Positions 13,504 to 23,116 of a stretch of DNA of 51,213 nucleotides are shown piece by piece. The notes under the pieces are model-generated. The model did no database searches and was not told the DNA's origin. It saw nothing but the letters and a program-made list of their open reading frames with translations. The stretch comes from Pseudomonas lopnurensis. Its GTDB lineage: Bacteria; Pseudomonadota; Gammaproteobacteria; Pseudomonadales; Pseudomonadaceae. The first letter of the stretch is position 1. Each line of letters opens with the position of its first letter. A program made the position numbers and the translations under genes. The stretch is from assembly GCF_015070855.1 (NCBI RefSeq), contig NZ_JADDIX010000049.1:1-51213 (forward strand). The letters run 5' to 3'.

Positions 13504-13541
13504 GTTACGGCTCCTTCAAATGATAATATAATCATTCGCAT
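13504..13541 (+). promoter_or_regulatory. pvdS promoter with Fur box
   Basis: A TATAAT hexamer at 13527-13532, with a weak TTACGG 16 bases upstream, is embedded in an AT-rich near-palindrome (AATGATAATATAATCATT) that closely resembles the Fur consensus GATAATGATAATCATTATC. The overlap of the -10 with the operator fits repression of pvdS by iron-loaded Fur, as known in P. aeruginosa. A TTGACA at 13542-13547 is an alternative -35 but has no good -10 after it. Confidence 0.7.
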
Positions 13542-13632
13542 TTGACATAGATTCTTACAATGCCTACCGTAATTTGCGCCGTAAGGGACACACGAAATCT
13601 CGTCGCAACCTCTCGCCGCATAGGGTAGAACC

Positions 13633-14175
13633 ATGCAGGAATTTGGATCCGCAGAGTGCACTGCCGAAAGAAACCCTTCGCTGCTACAGGCGTTGGTGGA
13701 TAACCGCTCGACACTGGTCAAGACCGCCGCGCGCATCACCGGCTGCCACAGCCGGGCCGAGGATGTCGTCCAGGACGCTTTCTTCAGGCTGGCCGGCGTG
13801 CAGAAGCTCACCCTGCCGCTGAAAGCCCAGGTCAATTACGTCTTCAGGATCGTGCGCAACCTGGCCATCGACCATTACCGCAAGCAGGCGATGGAGCAGA
13901 AGTACGCCGGCAGCGAAGAGGAAGGGCTGAACACCGTCAACCACGGCGATACGCCGGAAACCACCAATCTGCACCAGGAGACCCTGGACATCATCGACGG
14001 CGCATTGAACCAGCTGCCGCCCCGAACCCGCTACGCCTTCGAGATGTATCGCCTGCATGGCGTGCAGCAGAAGGACATCGCCAGGGAGCTGGGCGTCTCT
14101 CCCACGCTGGTCAACTTCATGATCCGCGATGCGCTGGTGCATTGCCGCAAGACGATCGGCCCGACCCTCGACTAG
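13633..14175 (+). CDS. pvdS: Extracytoplasmic-function sigma factor PvdS
   Basis: This 180-residue sigma-70 family protein directs RNA polymerase to pyoverdine and other iron-starvation promoters. Region 2 is seen around residues 30-85 (RAEDVVQDAFFRL and IVRNLAIDHYRKQA), and region 4 around 115-170 (LPPRTRYAFEMYRLHGV, then a helix-turn-helix with KDIARELGVSPTLVNFM). These stretches are nearly those of P. aeruginosa PvdS (187 residues), whereas the first 15 residues differ. In the fluorescent pseudomonads PvdS is held by the anti-sigma FpvR, which is not in this window. The gene is divergent from pvdL, and both it and its targets carry matching control sites. A Fur-box promoter lies about 95 bp upstream. 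Confidence 0.95.
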   Translation: MQEFGSAECTAERNPSLLQALVDNRSTLVKTAARITGCHSRAEDVVQDAFFRLAGVQKLTLPLKAQVNYVFRIVRNLAIDHYRKQAMEQKYAGSEEEGLNTVNHGDTPETTNLHQETLDIIDGALNQLPPRTRYAFEMYRLHGVQQKDIARELGVSPTLVNFMIRDALVHCRKTIGPTLD

Positions 14176-14210
14176 GGTCAGGGTCGAGCCAGCCATGGAA
14201 TATCGGAGCA

Positions 14211-14260
14211 CTGTAGGAGCAGGCCATGCCCGCGATCGCGCGCATGGCGCGCTCCTACAG
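14211..14260. repeat. REP-type inverted repeat between pvdS and pcpS
   Basis: CTGTAGGAGC and GCTCCTACAG form the arms of a long hairpin around a GCCATGCCCGCGATCGCG centre. It is the same family as the element at 15011-15075 and the tandem array at 40282-40612. It may act as a transcript end or an RNA-stabilising hairpin between the two genes. Confidence 0.8.
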
Positions 14261-14295
14261 GAACCGATTCCTGATGCGAAGGATGATCTAGCACC

Positions 14296-15036
14296 GTGAA
14301 GTTCTGCGAACAGCCGATACTCGAAAAGGACATCTCGATTTCCGGCTGCGTGATCGTCGGGGCCCGCTTCGACCCGGGCTTGTTGAGCCCCGCCTGCATC
14401 GCCCGCAGCGGCATCGCCCTGCCCGCCGGCATCCAGCGCGCCAGGCCGGTGCGTCAGGCCGAGTTCATCGCGGGCCGGCTGTGCGCCGGAAAGGCCCTGG
14501 AAATGCTCGTCGGCCACGCCAGCGTGCCCCCCCAGGGCGCGGACCGCGCCCCGCAGTGGCCCGCCGCCGTCTGCGGCTCCATCACCCACAACCGCCACCG
14601 CGCCCTGGCCATGGTGGCGCGGCGCGAGGACTATCTCGCCGTGGGCATCGACATCGAAACCTGGCTCGACGACCGGCAGAGCGACGAACTGGCCGGGGAG
14701 ATCCTGACCGGGAGCGAGCGCATGCGCCTGCAGCAATTGCCGGTGGAACAGCGCGCCCGGCTGCTGACCCTGACCTTCTCGCTCAAGGAAAGCCTGTACA
14801 AGGCGCTCTATCCCCTGACCGGCACCCCGTTCTATTTCGAGCATGCCGAGCTATCTGAGTGGAGAGCGAACGGCCAGGCCAGGCTGCGGCTGCTGTGCGA
14901 CCTGTCCGAGGATTTCCCGGCGCACAGCGAGATCGCCGGACGCTTCCAGCCCATGGAAGACGACCTGCTCAGCTACGTGGCCATTCCCTGGCAGAAACCA
15001 GGAGCATGTGGTAGGAGCGGGCCATGCCCGCGATAA
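14296..15036 (+). CDS. pcpS: 4'-phosphopantetheinyl transferase (Sfp/EntD/PcpS type)
   Basis: The 246-residue protein transfers phosphopantetheine from CoA to the conserved serine of carrier domains, making holo-PvdL and holo-acyl carrier protein. Family motifs are visible: SITHNRHRALA (about 95), VGIDIETW with the metal-binding Asp (about 117) and FSLKESLYKALYP (about 160). Length agrees with P. aeruginosa PcpS (242). The start is a GTG after a poor ribosome site; no better in-frame start keeps the N-terminal family sequence. In P. aeruginosa pcpS is not next to pvdS, so the neighbourhood here ties it to the siderophore. The last eight or so codons are supplied by the REP element at 15011-15075, so the natural C-terminus has been replaced or extended. 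Confidence 0.9.
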   Translation: MKFCEQPILEKDISISGCVIVGARFDPGLLSPACIARSGIALPAGIQRARPVRQAEFIAGRLCAGKALEMLVGHASVPPQGADRAPQWPAAVCGSITHNRHRALAMVARREDYLAVGIDIETWLDDRQSDELAGEILTGSERMRLQQLPVEQRARLLTLTFSLKESLYKALYPLTGTPFYFEHAELSEWRANGQARLRLLCDLSEDFPAHSEIAGRFQPMEDDLLSYVAIPWQKPGACGRSGPCPR

Positions 15037-15075
15037 CTCGCAGTGTCAGGGTTCGCGAGCATGGCTCGCTCCTAC
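15011..15075. repeat. REP-type inverted repeat overlapping the 3' end of pcpS
   Basis: GTAGGAGCGGGCCATGCCCG and the inverted GGCTCGCTCCTAC arm enclose a short centre. The TAA stop of pcpS (15034-15036) is inside the left arm. It separates the convergent genes pcpS and opmQ and may serve as a transcript end for both. Confidence 0.8.
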
Positions 15076-15100
15076 GGGGCGATGAACGTGGGAACGGATG

Positions 15101-16522
15101 CTACGAGGGACTCCAGCCCCCACCCAACGCCCGGTAGAGCACGACGCTGGCCTGCAGCCGGGCCTGGCGCAGTTGCACCTGCTGGTCCTGCGCCGCGTAT
15201 AGGGCGCGCTGGGCATCCAGCAGGGTCAGCAGCGTCTCGGAGCCGGCGCGGTAGCGGACCTGCGCCAGTTCGAAGGCCTCGCGGGCCTGGCGCAGGCGCT
15301 CGTCCTGGGCGGCCATCTGGGCCTCCAGGCCACTGATTGCGCTGAGGCTGGTCTCCACATCGGCGAAGGCGGCGACGATGCTCTGGCGGAAGTACGCCAG
15401 TTGCTCCAGCCGCTGCGCTTCGGCCAGGTCGCGCTCCGCCCGCAGGCGCCCGCCATTGAAGATCGGCGCCACGGCCGCGCCGGCCAGGTTGTAAAGGGTG
15501 CTGTCGAACAGTTGCGATACCCGCTCGCCGGCGAAGCCCAGCCCTGCGCCAAGGTCGATGCTCGGCAACAGGGCGGCGCGGGCCGCGACGATATTGGCGT
15601 TGGCGGCCGCGAGGCGAGCCTCGGCCTGCGCCAGGTCGGGGCGGCGCAGCAGCAGTTCCGCCGGCAGCCCGGCGTCGATCGTCGGCCAGTCGAGCCCGGC
15701 CAGCGAGCCGGCGCGTATCGACAACTGCTGGACCGGAATGCCGAGCAAGGCCGCCAGGGCGACCTCGGCGTCCGCCACCTGCGCCCGCAGTGCCGCCGCC
15801 TCACGCCGTTGCTCGGCCACCAGGCCGCGTTGCTGGGCAAGCTCCAGGGCAAAGGCCGCGCCGGCGCGGTAACGCGACTCCACGGTGGCCAGGACCCGCT
15901 CGGCATTGTCCAGATTGAGGCGCGCGATAGACAGCCGCTGGCGCAACCCGACCACCTGCAGCCAGTTCGAGGCCACGCTTGCGGTCAGCGTCAGGCGCAC
16001 CGTCGCCAGGTCGAAGCGAGACGCCTGCCATTCGGCCCGGGTGGCATCCCGCAAGGCCACGTTGCGCCCCCAGAAATCCAGCTCGTAGCGGGCCCGGAAA
16101 CCCAGCGAGAAGAAGTCGCCGTCGACCCCGACGTCGCCGCCCAGGCGCCTTTCGCGGCTGGCGTCCAGGCCGATCTCGAGCTCCGGCGACAGCGCCGCGC
16201 CGGCCACCCGGGCCAGGGCCCGCGCCTGGGCCACCCGGGCCACGGCCGCCTGCAGGTCCAGGCTGCCCGTTTCCGCGCGGGCGATCAGGGCGTCCAGCTC
16301 GGCGCTGCCGAAGCGCCGCCACCAGTGCGCATCGACATCGCGCTGCTGCCGTGGATCGGTCGCCGGGTATCGCCACTGGGCGGGCGGCGCCAGGCCGGGA
16401 TCGACCGATGCCCGCTCCAGCGTGCACCCCGGCGACAGCAGTGCCGCCAGCAGCAGCGCCCACGCCCGAGCACGATAGCCGGCGACGCGCCGACGCATGG
16501 CCTGCATGAAGTACATCCTCAT
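15101..16522 (-). CDS. opmQ: Outer-membrane efflux lipoprotein OpmQ (NodT family)
   Basis: The 473-residue TolC-like outer-membrane channel works with PvdR and PvdT to export or recycle pyoverdine. The N-terminus has a charged start, a hydrophobic stretch (ALLLAALL) and a lipobox LSPGC with the lipidated cysteine at residue 33. The rest has the repeated alpha-helical pattern of RND/MacAB outer-membrane factors, including RRPDLAQAEARLAAANANI near residue 290. The ATG at 16522 follows the pvdT TAG stop directly; a later ATG (MQAMRRR) is also possible. It is the last gene of the pvdR-pvdT-opmQ operon. Confidence 0.92.
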   Translation of the reverse strand: MRMYFMQAMRRRVAGYRARAWALLLAALLSPGCTLERASVDPGLAPPAQWRYPATDPRQQRDVDAHWWRRFGSAELDALIARAETGSLDLQAAVARVAQARALARVAGAALSPELEIGLDASRERRLGGDVGVDGDFFSLGFRARYELDFWGRNVALRDATRAEWQASRFDLATVRLTLTASVASNWLQVVGLRQRLSIARLNLDNAERVLATVESRYRAGAAFALELAQQRGLVAEQRREAAALRAQVADAEVALAALLGIPVQQLSIRAGSLAGLDWPTIDAGLPAELLLRRPDLAQAEARLAAANANIVAARAALLPSIDLGAGLGFAGERVSQLFDSTLYNLAGAAVAPIFNGGRLRAERDLAEAQRLEQLAYFRQSIVAAFADVETSLSAISGLEAQMAAQDERLRQAREAFELAQVRYRAGSETLLTLLDAQRALYAAQDQQVQLRQARLQASVVLYRALGGGWSPS

Positions 16523-18475
16523 CTACTCGCCTCCCAGGGCCACGACCGGATCGAGCCGCGCCGCCTGGCGCGCCGGCATGTAGCCGAACACCAGGCCGGT
16601 CACCAGGGCGCAGCCGAACGCGCCGAGGATGCCCGTCAGCGAGAACACCAACGGCACCTCGGAAAGGATCAGGGCGGCACCGACGAACAGCCCCACCGCG
16701 ACGCCGGCCAGCCCGCCGACCAGCGACACCAGCACCGCTTCGCTGAGGAACTGGCGGAGGATGTCCGCCTGCCTGGCTCCCGTGGCCATGCGAATGCCGA
16801 TCTCCCGCGTGCGCTCGCGCACGGTCATCAGCATCACGTTCATCACGCCGATGCCGCCCACCACCAGCGATACCGCGGCGATCAGGCTGAGCATTAGGGT
16901 CATGCTGTCCTGGGTGCGGGTCTGCGCGGCGATGCTGGCCGCCGCGTTGGCCATCGCGACGTCGCGCAGGCCGTGGCGCTCGAGCAGCAGCGCGTCGATG
17001 GCCGCCTGGGTGTCCTCGATGCGCGCCACATCCTCCACCGCCACCACCGTGTAGGTCGGCTCGCGCTGGCCGAACACCTGGACGCCGGCGATGCCGAAGG
17101 GCACGAAGATCAGGTTGTCGTCGTCCCGGTCGCCGCTCAGCGCGCCCTTCTCGCTCATCACGCCGATCACCAGGAACGGCGTGTTGCCGATCAGGATGCT
17201 CTGTCCCAGCGGGTCCCCGACGTCCGGCATCAGGCTGTCGACCACCTTCTGCCCGAGCACCGCGACCCTGGCCATCTCGCGCTCGTCCTGCGCGGTGAAG
17301 AAGCTGCCGAGCGCCACCGGCCAGGTCTGGATCCGTGGCAATTCGGCGCCGGTGCCGCGCACGTAGAGCTGGAGGTCGACGCTGCCGTGGCGCACCACCT
17401 TGTTGCCGGTGACGTTGGGCAGCACCAGGGCGATGTTGGGCAGTTGCGCGACGGCCTCGAGGTCCTCCAAGGTGATACTGCGGCCCGGGATGCGCGAACT
17501 CTCGCCGATCGACGAGACGAAGATCAGGTTGGTGCCGAACGCCCCCATCTGCGCCACCACCTGCTGGCGCGTGCCCAGGCCGATCGCCAGCATGACGATC
17601 ACCGAAGCCACGCCGATGACGATGCCCAGCAACGTCAGCCCGGTACGGAAACCGTTCGCCCACATGACCCGCCAGGCGGCCCGCACCACCTCCGCCAGGC
17701 CGCTCAGCGGCACGTCCGACCTGCCCGGGTGCGGCCCGGCGGGCAATTCGGCCATGGGCGCGGCGAGGGACTGCCCGGCATGCCCGCTGTCGGCGACGAT
17801 CCGGCCATCGTGAATCTCGATCACCCGCCGCGCCCGCGCGGCCACCTGGCGGTCGTGGGTGATCAGGATGATGGTGTGGCCGCGTCGGGAAAGCTCGTCG
17901 AACAGCGCCATCACCTCCTGCCCGCTGTGGCTGTCCAGCGCGCCGGTGGGCTCGTCGGCGAGGATGATACGGCCGCCGTTCATCAGCGCCCGGGCGATCG
18001 ACACGCGCTGCTGCTGGCCGCCGGACAACTGGTTGGGCCGGTGCTCCAGGCGTTCGCCCAGGCCGAGCCGCGCCAGCAGTTCGGCGGAACGCTCGCGGCG
18101 CCGCGCGGGGGCCATGCCGGCATAGATCGCCGGCATCTCGACGTTCTCCCGGGCACTGTCGATGGCGATCAGATGGTAACCCTGGAACACGAACCCGAAG
18201 GCTTCGCGGCGCAACCAGGCGAGCTCGTCGGCCTGCATGGCCGCGACGTCCTGGCCGTTGAAGCGGTAGCGGCCGCTGGTCGGCTTGTCCAGGCAGCCGA
18301 GCAGATGCATCAGGGTCGACTTGCCCGACCCGGAGGCGCCGACGATGGCGACGAACTCGCCCGCCTCGATGCACAGCGACACGCAATGCAGCACCTCGAC
18401 CTGCGGGCTGGCGCCCCCGCCATAGGACTTGCGGATGTCCTCCAGTTCGATCAGGGCAGCGGTCGGGCTCACCAT
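16523..18475 (-). CDS. pvdT: MacB-type ABC transporter PvdT
   Basis: This 650-residue inner-membrane ABC transporter combines an N-terminal ATPase with a MacB-type membrane and periplasmic part. ATPase motifs: Walker [10 protein letters not shown] (about 45), signature [15 protein letters not shown] (about 147) and Walker [12 protein letters not shown] (about 168). A first TM helix (about 277-300) precedes the large periplasmic domain, and three TM helices follow near the C-terminus, ending [17 protein letters not shown]. The ATG at 18475 overlaps the pvdR stop by 7 bp, which indicates translational coupling. An open frame continues upstream but lies inside pvdR and is not used. P. aeruginosa PvdT is of similar length. 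Confidence 0.95.
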   Translation of the reverse strand: MVSPTAALIELEDIRKSYGGGASPQVEVLHCVSLCIEAGEFVAIVGASGSGKSTLMHLLGCLDKPTSGRYRFNGQDVAAMQADELAWLRREAFGFVFQGYHLIAIDSARENVEMPAIYAGMAPARRRERSAELLARLGLGERLEHRPNQLSGGQQQRVSIARALMNGGRIILADEPTGALDSHSGQEVMALFDELSRRGHTIILITHDRQVAARARRVIEIHDGRIVADSGHAGQSLAAPMAELPAGPHPGRSDVPLSGLAEVVRAAWRVMWANGFRTGLTLLGIVIGVASVIVMLAIGLGTRQQVVAQMGAFGTNLIFVSSIGESSRIPGRSITLEDLEAVAQLPNIALVLPNVTGNKVVRHGSVDLQLYVRGTGAELPRIQTWPVALGSFFTAQDEREMARVAVLGQKVVDSLMPDVGDPLGQSILIGNTPFLVIGVMSEKGALSGDRDDDNLIFVPFGIAGVQVFGQREPTYTVVAVEDVARIEDTQAAIDALLLERHGLRDVAMANAAASIAAQTRTQDSMTLMLSLIAAVSLVVGGIGVMNVMLMTVRERTREIGIRMATGARQADILRQFLSEAVLVSLVGGLAGVAVGLFVGAALILSEVPLVFSLTGILGAFGCALVTGLVFGYMPARQAARLDPVVALGGE

Positions 18476-19647
18476 TGGAACCTCGCCGGCCGCTCGTTCT
18501 CCGCCGTCTCGCCGGCAATCAGCCGCTCGCCCTCCCCCAGCCCCACCAGCACTTGCGCGCTCAGCCGGTTGCGCACACCCAGTTGCACCTCGCGCGGCTC
18601 GACCTCGCCCGCCGCGTTGAGCACGCGAACCTGGTAGTACCCTGGCCGGTCCGCGGGACCGCCGAGCGAGCGCAGCGGCACCAACAGGGCATCTTTGGCC
18701 GCGGCGACGACGAAGGACACCTGGGCCGTCATCTGGGCCATCAGTGCGCCGTCGGCGTTGTCCACGTCGAACAGCACGGTATAGAGGATCACCTTGCTGG
18801 TGGACGGCGCGAGCGCCGTACCGGCACTCTGTCCCTCCGGCTCGGCGGGCGCCGGCAACACCTGCCGCACCCTGCCCGGCCAGCGTCGGCCGTCGCCGCC
18901 CAGGGTGGAGAAGTACACCGGCATCCCGGCCTTGACCTTGACCACGTCGGCCTCGGAGACCTCGGCCCAGACCGTCATGGTCGACAGGTCGGCAATGCGC
19001 AGCAGCGCCGGGGTCTGGTACGTCGCATTGAGGGTCTGGCCCTCCTCCGCGTTCACCGACACCACGGTGCCCGCCATGGGCGCATAGATGCGCGTATAGT
19101 CGAGCTGCGCCTCGTCGCCGGTCAGTGTCGAGCGGGTCTGCTCGATCTGCGCTTTCAGCTGCTCGATACGCGCGGCGGCCATCCGGTGCTCGGCCATGGC
19201 CGTCTGCACGTCCTCCAGGCGCGTCGCACCGTCCCGGTGCATCTGCCGCTGACGCGCCTGTTGCTGGCCGGTCAGCTCGAAACGCGCCTGCGCCTCCATC
19301 AGTTGCGCCTGCAGGTTGGCCAACTGGGCCCGCCCTGCGTTGACCGTCGCCTGCGGAATGCGCGGGTCGATCTCCACCAGTAGCTGGCCCTTCTCGACCC
19401 AATCCCCGGCTTTCACGTGCAACCGGTCGATCTGCCCGGACACCCGGGCGCCGACCTCCACCTGGTGGCGCGGTTTCAATGTGCCGATGGCGCTGACCGT
19501 GGCCTCGATATCGCCGCGGGTTAGACGTACCAGCTCGTACGGCATGTGCCTATCAGGAAAGCCCCACTTCGCGCCCAGCAGAGCTAGAGCCACTAGCGCG
19601 ACCATGGCCAGTGTCGCACCTCGCTTGCTCACAAACATCTTCCGCAT
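18469..19647 (-). CDS. pvdR: Periplasmic adaptor PvdR (HlyD/MacA family)
   Basis: The 392-residue membrane-fusion protein bridges PvdT and OpmQ. An N-terminal membrane anchor (residues 10-27, [16 protein letters not shown]) is followed by a lipoyl half-motif ([20 protein letters not shown]), a helical hairpin of about residues 90-165 and a second lipoyl half ([17 protein letters not shown]), then beta-barrel domains. It is the first gene of the operon and carries a PvdS-type promoter 75-100 bp upstream. The start could instead be the ATG nine bases downstream; neither has a clear ribosome site. Confidence 0.93.
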   Translation of the reverse strand: MRKMFVSKRGATLAMVALVALALLGAKWGFPDRHMPYELVRLTRGDIEATVSAIGTLKPRHQVEVGARVSGQIDRLHVKAGDWVEKGQLLVEIDPRIPQATVNAGRAQLANLQAQLMEAQARFELTGQQQARQRQMHRDGATRLEDVQTAMAEHRMAAARIEQLKAQIEQTRSTLTGDEAQLDYTRIYAPMAGTVVSVNAEEGQTLNATYQTPALLRIADLSTMTVWAEVSEADVVKVKAGMPVYFSTLGGDGRRWPGRVRQVLPAPAEPEGQSAGTALAPSTSKVILYTVLFDVDNADGALMAQMTAQVSFVVAAAKDALLVPLRSLGGPADRPGYYQVRVLNAAGEVEPREVQLGVRNRLSAQVLVGLGEGERLIAGETAENERPARFQW

Positions 19648-19720
19648 CCGTTGTCATGGTTTTGATTCGCTACCGTGAGCGTTGATGGAACCACACAGTA
19701 CTTTTGTCCATGTAAGAGCA

Positions 19721-19744
19721 ACGAATTGGCGTCAGCTATTTTTA
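19721..19744 (-). promoter_or_regulatory. PvdS-type promoter of pvdR-pvdT-opmQ
   Basis: Reading on the minus strand gives TAAAA, 16 bases, CGT, one base from the TAAAT-N16-CGT iron-starvation box. The CGT is about 75 bp before the pvdR start. This fits co-expression of export and synthesis genes. Confidence 0.55.
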
Positions 19745-20060
19745 CCTGTGAATTTCCATGTGGCCTGCCAGGGATAGTCAGAAGCAGTCTCGACCTCAGC
19801 GCCTCCTGATTTTTTGAAAGCGGTCGATAGGGAAAACTCCCCGATCATCCAGCTTCTCCAACCGTCACCTCGCAGCGGCCATTTCCTGCATTACAGACGC
19901 ACCACGCCTGCGGCACCAGCGGATGCCGATGCGTCATCCAGGTATGCGCGGCGCACCGCCAAGCCGAAGAAGATGGCCTCGGCATCTTTCACCGAGAGCC
20001 CTCTCGCCTTCCCACCAGGCAAGGGGCGGGCTGTGGATCGAGAAGCCAAGTGTTACCATT

Positions 20061-20302
20061 AGCCACTTTCGCGCCGTGCTGGATGCCCGAGGCATCCGTG
20101 GACGCCGGCAAGACGACGCCCGACACACCTATGCAACCATGTGCCTGATGGCCGGCATGAACCCAGTGTTCATACGAGCCCGCTCGGGCATGGCGTGCAG
20201 ATGTTGCTCTCACCCCATGCCAAACGGCTGAGCTCGGTCTCTGACAGGAGCGAGTTCGAAAAGCCGCCTGCCAGGATAGAAAGCGGTACGGAATTGGTAT
20301 AG
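20061..20302 (+). pseudogene. Frameshifted C-terminal remnant of a phage-type tyrosine integrase
   Basis: One frame gives DDARHTYATMCLMAGMNPVFI, matching the HxxR region of phage and ICE integrases. After a frame change near 20175 the next frame gives LGHGVQMLLSPHAKRLSSV and runs to a TAG at 20300-20302, matching the usual end of these proteins. The catalytic tyrosine position (LLSTYA in intact relatives) reads LLSPHA, so it is lost. No N-terminal half is visible upstream and no tRNA is nearby. It is a relic of a former prophage or integrative element between pvdR and ybiT. Confidence 0.75.
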
Positions 20303-20354
20303 GGAACGAAGACAGGCGATTAATCACCCTCTGTAAACCCGCAGGACAAGCACT

Positions 20355-21944
20355 TTGATCTCCACCGCCAACATCACCATGCAGTTCGGTGCCAAACCGC
20401 TGTTCGAAAACGTTTCCGTCAAGTTCGGCGGTGGCAACCGCTACGGTCTGATTGGCGCCAATGGCTGCGGCAAGTCGACCTTCATGAAAATCCTCGGCGG
20501 CGAGCTGGAGCCGTCCGCCGGACAGGTCATGCTCGAACCCAACGTGCGCTTGGGCAAGCTGCGCCAGGATCAGTTCGCCTACGAAGAGTTCAGCGTGATC
20601 GACACGGTAATCATGGGCCATGTCGAGTTGTGGAAGGTGAAGGCCGAGCGCGACCGCATCTATTCCCTGCCGGAAATGAGCGAGGAAGACGGCATGGCCG
20701 TCGCCGAGCTGGAAGTGCAGTTCGCCGAGTACGACGGCTACACCGCCGAATCCCGTGCCGGTGAACTGCTGCTCGGCCTGGGCATCCCGCTCGAGCAGCA
20801 CTTCGGCCCGATGAGCGCCGTCGCCCCAGGCTGGAAGCTGCGCGTACTGCTGGCCCAGGCGCTGTTTTCCGATCCGGAGGTGCTGCTGCTGGACGAACCG
20901 ACCAACCACCTGGACATCAATACCATCCGCTGGCTGGAGTCGGTGCTCACGGCGCGCAACAGCACCATGATCATCATTTCCCACGACCGTCACTTCCTCA
21001 ACAGCGTCTGCACGCACATGGCCGACCTGGATTACGGCGAGCTGCGCCTGTTCCCAGGCAACTACGACGAGTACATGACCGCCGCGACCCAGGCCCGCGA
21101 GCGCCTGCTGTCGGACAACGCCAAGAAGAAGGCGCAGATCGCCGAGCTGCAGACCTTCGTCAGCCGTTTCTCCGCCAACGCTTCCAAGGCCAAGCAGGCC
21201 ACCAGCCGCGCGAAGCTGATCGACAAGATCCAGCTCGACGAGGTCAAGCCGTCCAGTCGCGTCAGCCCGTTCATCCGCTTCGAGCAGTACAAGAAGCTGC
21301 ATCGCCAGGCCGTCACGCTGGATCGCGTCAGCCAGGGCTACGACGGCACTGCGCTGTTCCAGAACCTGAATCTGCAGGTCGAGGCCGGCGAACGCGTCGC
21401 CATCATCGGCCCCAACGGGATCGGCAAGACCACCCTGCTGCGCACCCTGGTCGGCGAGATGCCGGCGATGTCCGGTGAGGTGAAGTGGACCGAAAGCGCC
21501 GACGTCGGTTACTTCGCCCAGGATCATGCCGAGGACTTCGAAGACGACGTCACCCTCTTCGACTGGATGGGCCAGTGGACCCAGGGCGGCGAGCAGCTGG
21601 TGCGCGGCACCCTCGGCCGCATGCTGTTCTCCAACGACGAGATCAAGAAGTCGGTGAAAGTGATCTCCGGCGGCGAGCAGGGCCGCATGCTGTTCGGCAA
21701 GCTGATCCTGAAGAAGCCCAACGTGCTGGTGATGGACGAACCGACCAACCACCTGGACATGGAATCCATCGAGGCGCTCAACCTGGCGCTGGAGAACTAC
21801 CCGGGCACGCTGATCTTCGTCAGCCACGACCGCGAGTTCGTCAGTTCGCTGGCCACTCGCATCATCGAGCTGTCGGAAAACGGTATCACCGACTTCAGCG
21901 GCAGCTACGACGACTACCTGCGCAGCCAGGGCGTGCTCGCCTGA
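20355..21944 (+). CDS. ybiT: ABC-F family ribosome-associated ATPase YbiT
   Basis: This 529-residue soluble ABC-F protein has two ATPase domains and no membrane segments. First domain: Walker [10 protein letters not shown] (about 36), the atypical signature APGWKLR (about 158) and [11 protein letters not shown] (about 177). Second domain: GPNGIGKTT (about 354), [14 protein letters not shown] (about 437) and [11 protein letters not shown] (about 457). A charged linker of about residues 245-320 lies between them. The APGWKLR variant and the length (530 in E. coli) point to YbiT, not EttA or Uup. ABC-F proteins bind the ribosomal E site and resolve stalled translation. The TTG start follows an AGGA site at 20343-20346; no ATG gives the conserved N-terminus. 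Confidence 0.93.
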   Translation: MISTANITMQFGAKPLFENVSVKFGGGNRYGLIGANGCGKSTFMKILGGELEPSAGQVMLEPNVRLGKLRQDQFAYEEFSVIDTVIMGHVELWKVKAERDRIYSLPEMSEEDGMAVAELEVQFAEYDGYTAESRAGELLLGLGIPLEQHFGPMSAVAPGWKLRVLLAQALFSDPEVLLLDEPTNHLDINTIRWLESVLTARNSTMIIISHDRHFLNSVCTHMADLDYGELRLFPGNYDEYMTAATQARERLLSDNAKKKAQIAELQTFVSRFSANASKAKQATSRAKLIDKIQLDEVKPSSRVSPFIRFEQYKKLHRQAVTLDRVSQGYDGTALFQNLNLQVEAGERVAIIGPNGIGKTTLLRTLVGEMPAMSGEVKWTESADVGYFAQDHAEDFEDDVTLFDWMGQWTQGGEQLVRGTLGRMLFSNDEIKKSVKVISGGEQGRMLFGKLILKKPNVLVMDEPTNHLDMESIEALNLALENYPGTLIFVSHDREFVSSLATRIIELSENGITDFSGSYDDYLRSQGVLA

Positions 21945-21961
21945 GCGAAGCAATGAAAATG

Positions 21962-21990
21962 AAAAAGCCCCGCATCTGACGGGGCTTTTT
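21962..21990. terminator. Bidirectional rho-independent terminator between ybiT and uppP
   Basis: AAAAAGCCCCG and CGGGGCTTTTT form an 11-bp stem with a 7-nt loop, with T-runs on both strands. It serves the convergent genes ybiT and uppP. Confidence 0.9.
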
Positions 21991-22023
21991 CATACATGGC
22001 GGTGAACATCCGGCACGCCGGCA

Positions 22024-22854
22024 TCAGCCTACCGCCGTGCTCCAGTCGATCAGCCCCAACTGCCAGGTGCCGAGGATCAGCAGCCCGAAGGCGATCCGGT
22101 ACCAGGCGAAAGCGGCATAACTGTGGTTGCCGATGAACTTGAGCAACGCCCGTACCGCCAGCATCGCGAAGACGAAGGAGGTGACGAAACCGATGGCGAA
22201 TACGGCGAAATCGCCCGGCTGGAACAGGTCGCGATACTTGTAGCCGGAGTAGACTGCCGCGCCGACCATGGTGGGCATCGCCAGGAAGAACGAGAACTCG
22301 GTCGCCGCCTTGCGCGACAGCCCGAACAGCAAGCCACCGATGATGGTCGAGCCCGAACGCGACGTGCCCGGCACCAGTGCCAGGCACTGGGCGAAGCCGA
22401 CCTTCAGCGCCAGCGTCCAGGTCATGTCATCGACGCTCTCGGCGCGAATGGTATGGTCGCGCTTCTCGGCCCAGAGCATGACGATTCCGCCGATCACCAG
22501 CGCCATGGCCACGGTGATCGGGTTGAACAGGTATTCGTGAATCACGTCGGCAAAGGCGACGCCCAGCACCACGGCGGGCATGAACGCGACCAGCAGGTTG
22601 GCGGTGAATTTCTGTGCCTGGCGTTCGTTAGGCAGGCCGACCACCACATCGATGATCTTGCGCCGATATTCCCAGATCACCGCGAGAATCGCGCCAAGCT
22701 GAATGATGATGTTGAACGCCAACGCCCTTTCGCCACCGAACCCGATCAGATCCGCGACGATGATCTGGTGCCCGGTACTCGAAACCGGAAGAAACTCCGT
22801 CAACCCTTCGACCACACCCAGAATCAACGCCTGCACGGCAATCCAAAGATCCAT
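22024..22854 (-). CDS. uppP: Undecaprenyl-diphosphatase UppP (BacA)
   Basis: This 276-residue integral membrane phosphatase recycles undecaprenyl pyrophosphate for cell-wall precursor transport; excess gives bacitracin resistance. Both family signatures are present: [10 protein letters not shown] (about 21-30) and [11 protein letters not shown] (about 165-175), with about eight hydrophobic segments. The ATG at 22854 is chosen because it follows GGGGAGTGG and gives the usual N-terminus [20 protein letters not shown]; a frame extending 16 codons further is not supported. Confidence 0.95.
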   Translation of the reverse strand: MDLWIAVQALILGVVEGLTEFLPVSSTGHQIIVADLIGFGGERALAFNIIIQLGAILAVIWEYRRKIIDVVVGLPNERQAQKFTANLLVAFMPAVVLGVAFADVIHEYLFNPITVAMALVIGGIVMLWAEKRDHTIRAESVDDMTWTLALKVGFAQCLALVPGTSRSGSTIIGGLLFGLSRKAATEFSFFLAMPTMVGAAVYSGYKYRDLFQPGDFAVFAIGFVTSFVFAMLAVRALLKFIGNHSYAAFAWYRIAFGLLILGTWQLGLIDWSTAVG

Positions 22855-23116
22855 CCACTCCCCATCAGCGATGCAGCCCATCGCGCCTGAAAATACAACC
22901 AAGGTATAGGCCAGATAACCATCTGGCCGCTGTTCTGACTCATTGCGCAGCAGTAAATTCCACCGCGAGCGAAGCGGCGCTCATTTTTAGCCACATGCGG
23001 CCGAAAAGCTATCAGGGGATAAGCGATGGCACTCGTTGCGGATGCGACAGGTTGCTTGCCTCCGGCAAATGCGAACTCGCCTACGACTAGAAGAAGAAAC
23101 CCCAGGAGCTATAGCA

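Noticed and set aside
18476..19402. N-terminal extension of PvdT to 959 residues
   Set aside because: The extension lies within pvdR in another frame and is Gly/Arg-rich. The ATG at 18475 gives the standard MacB N-terminus.
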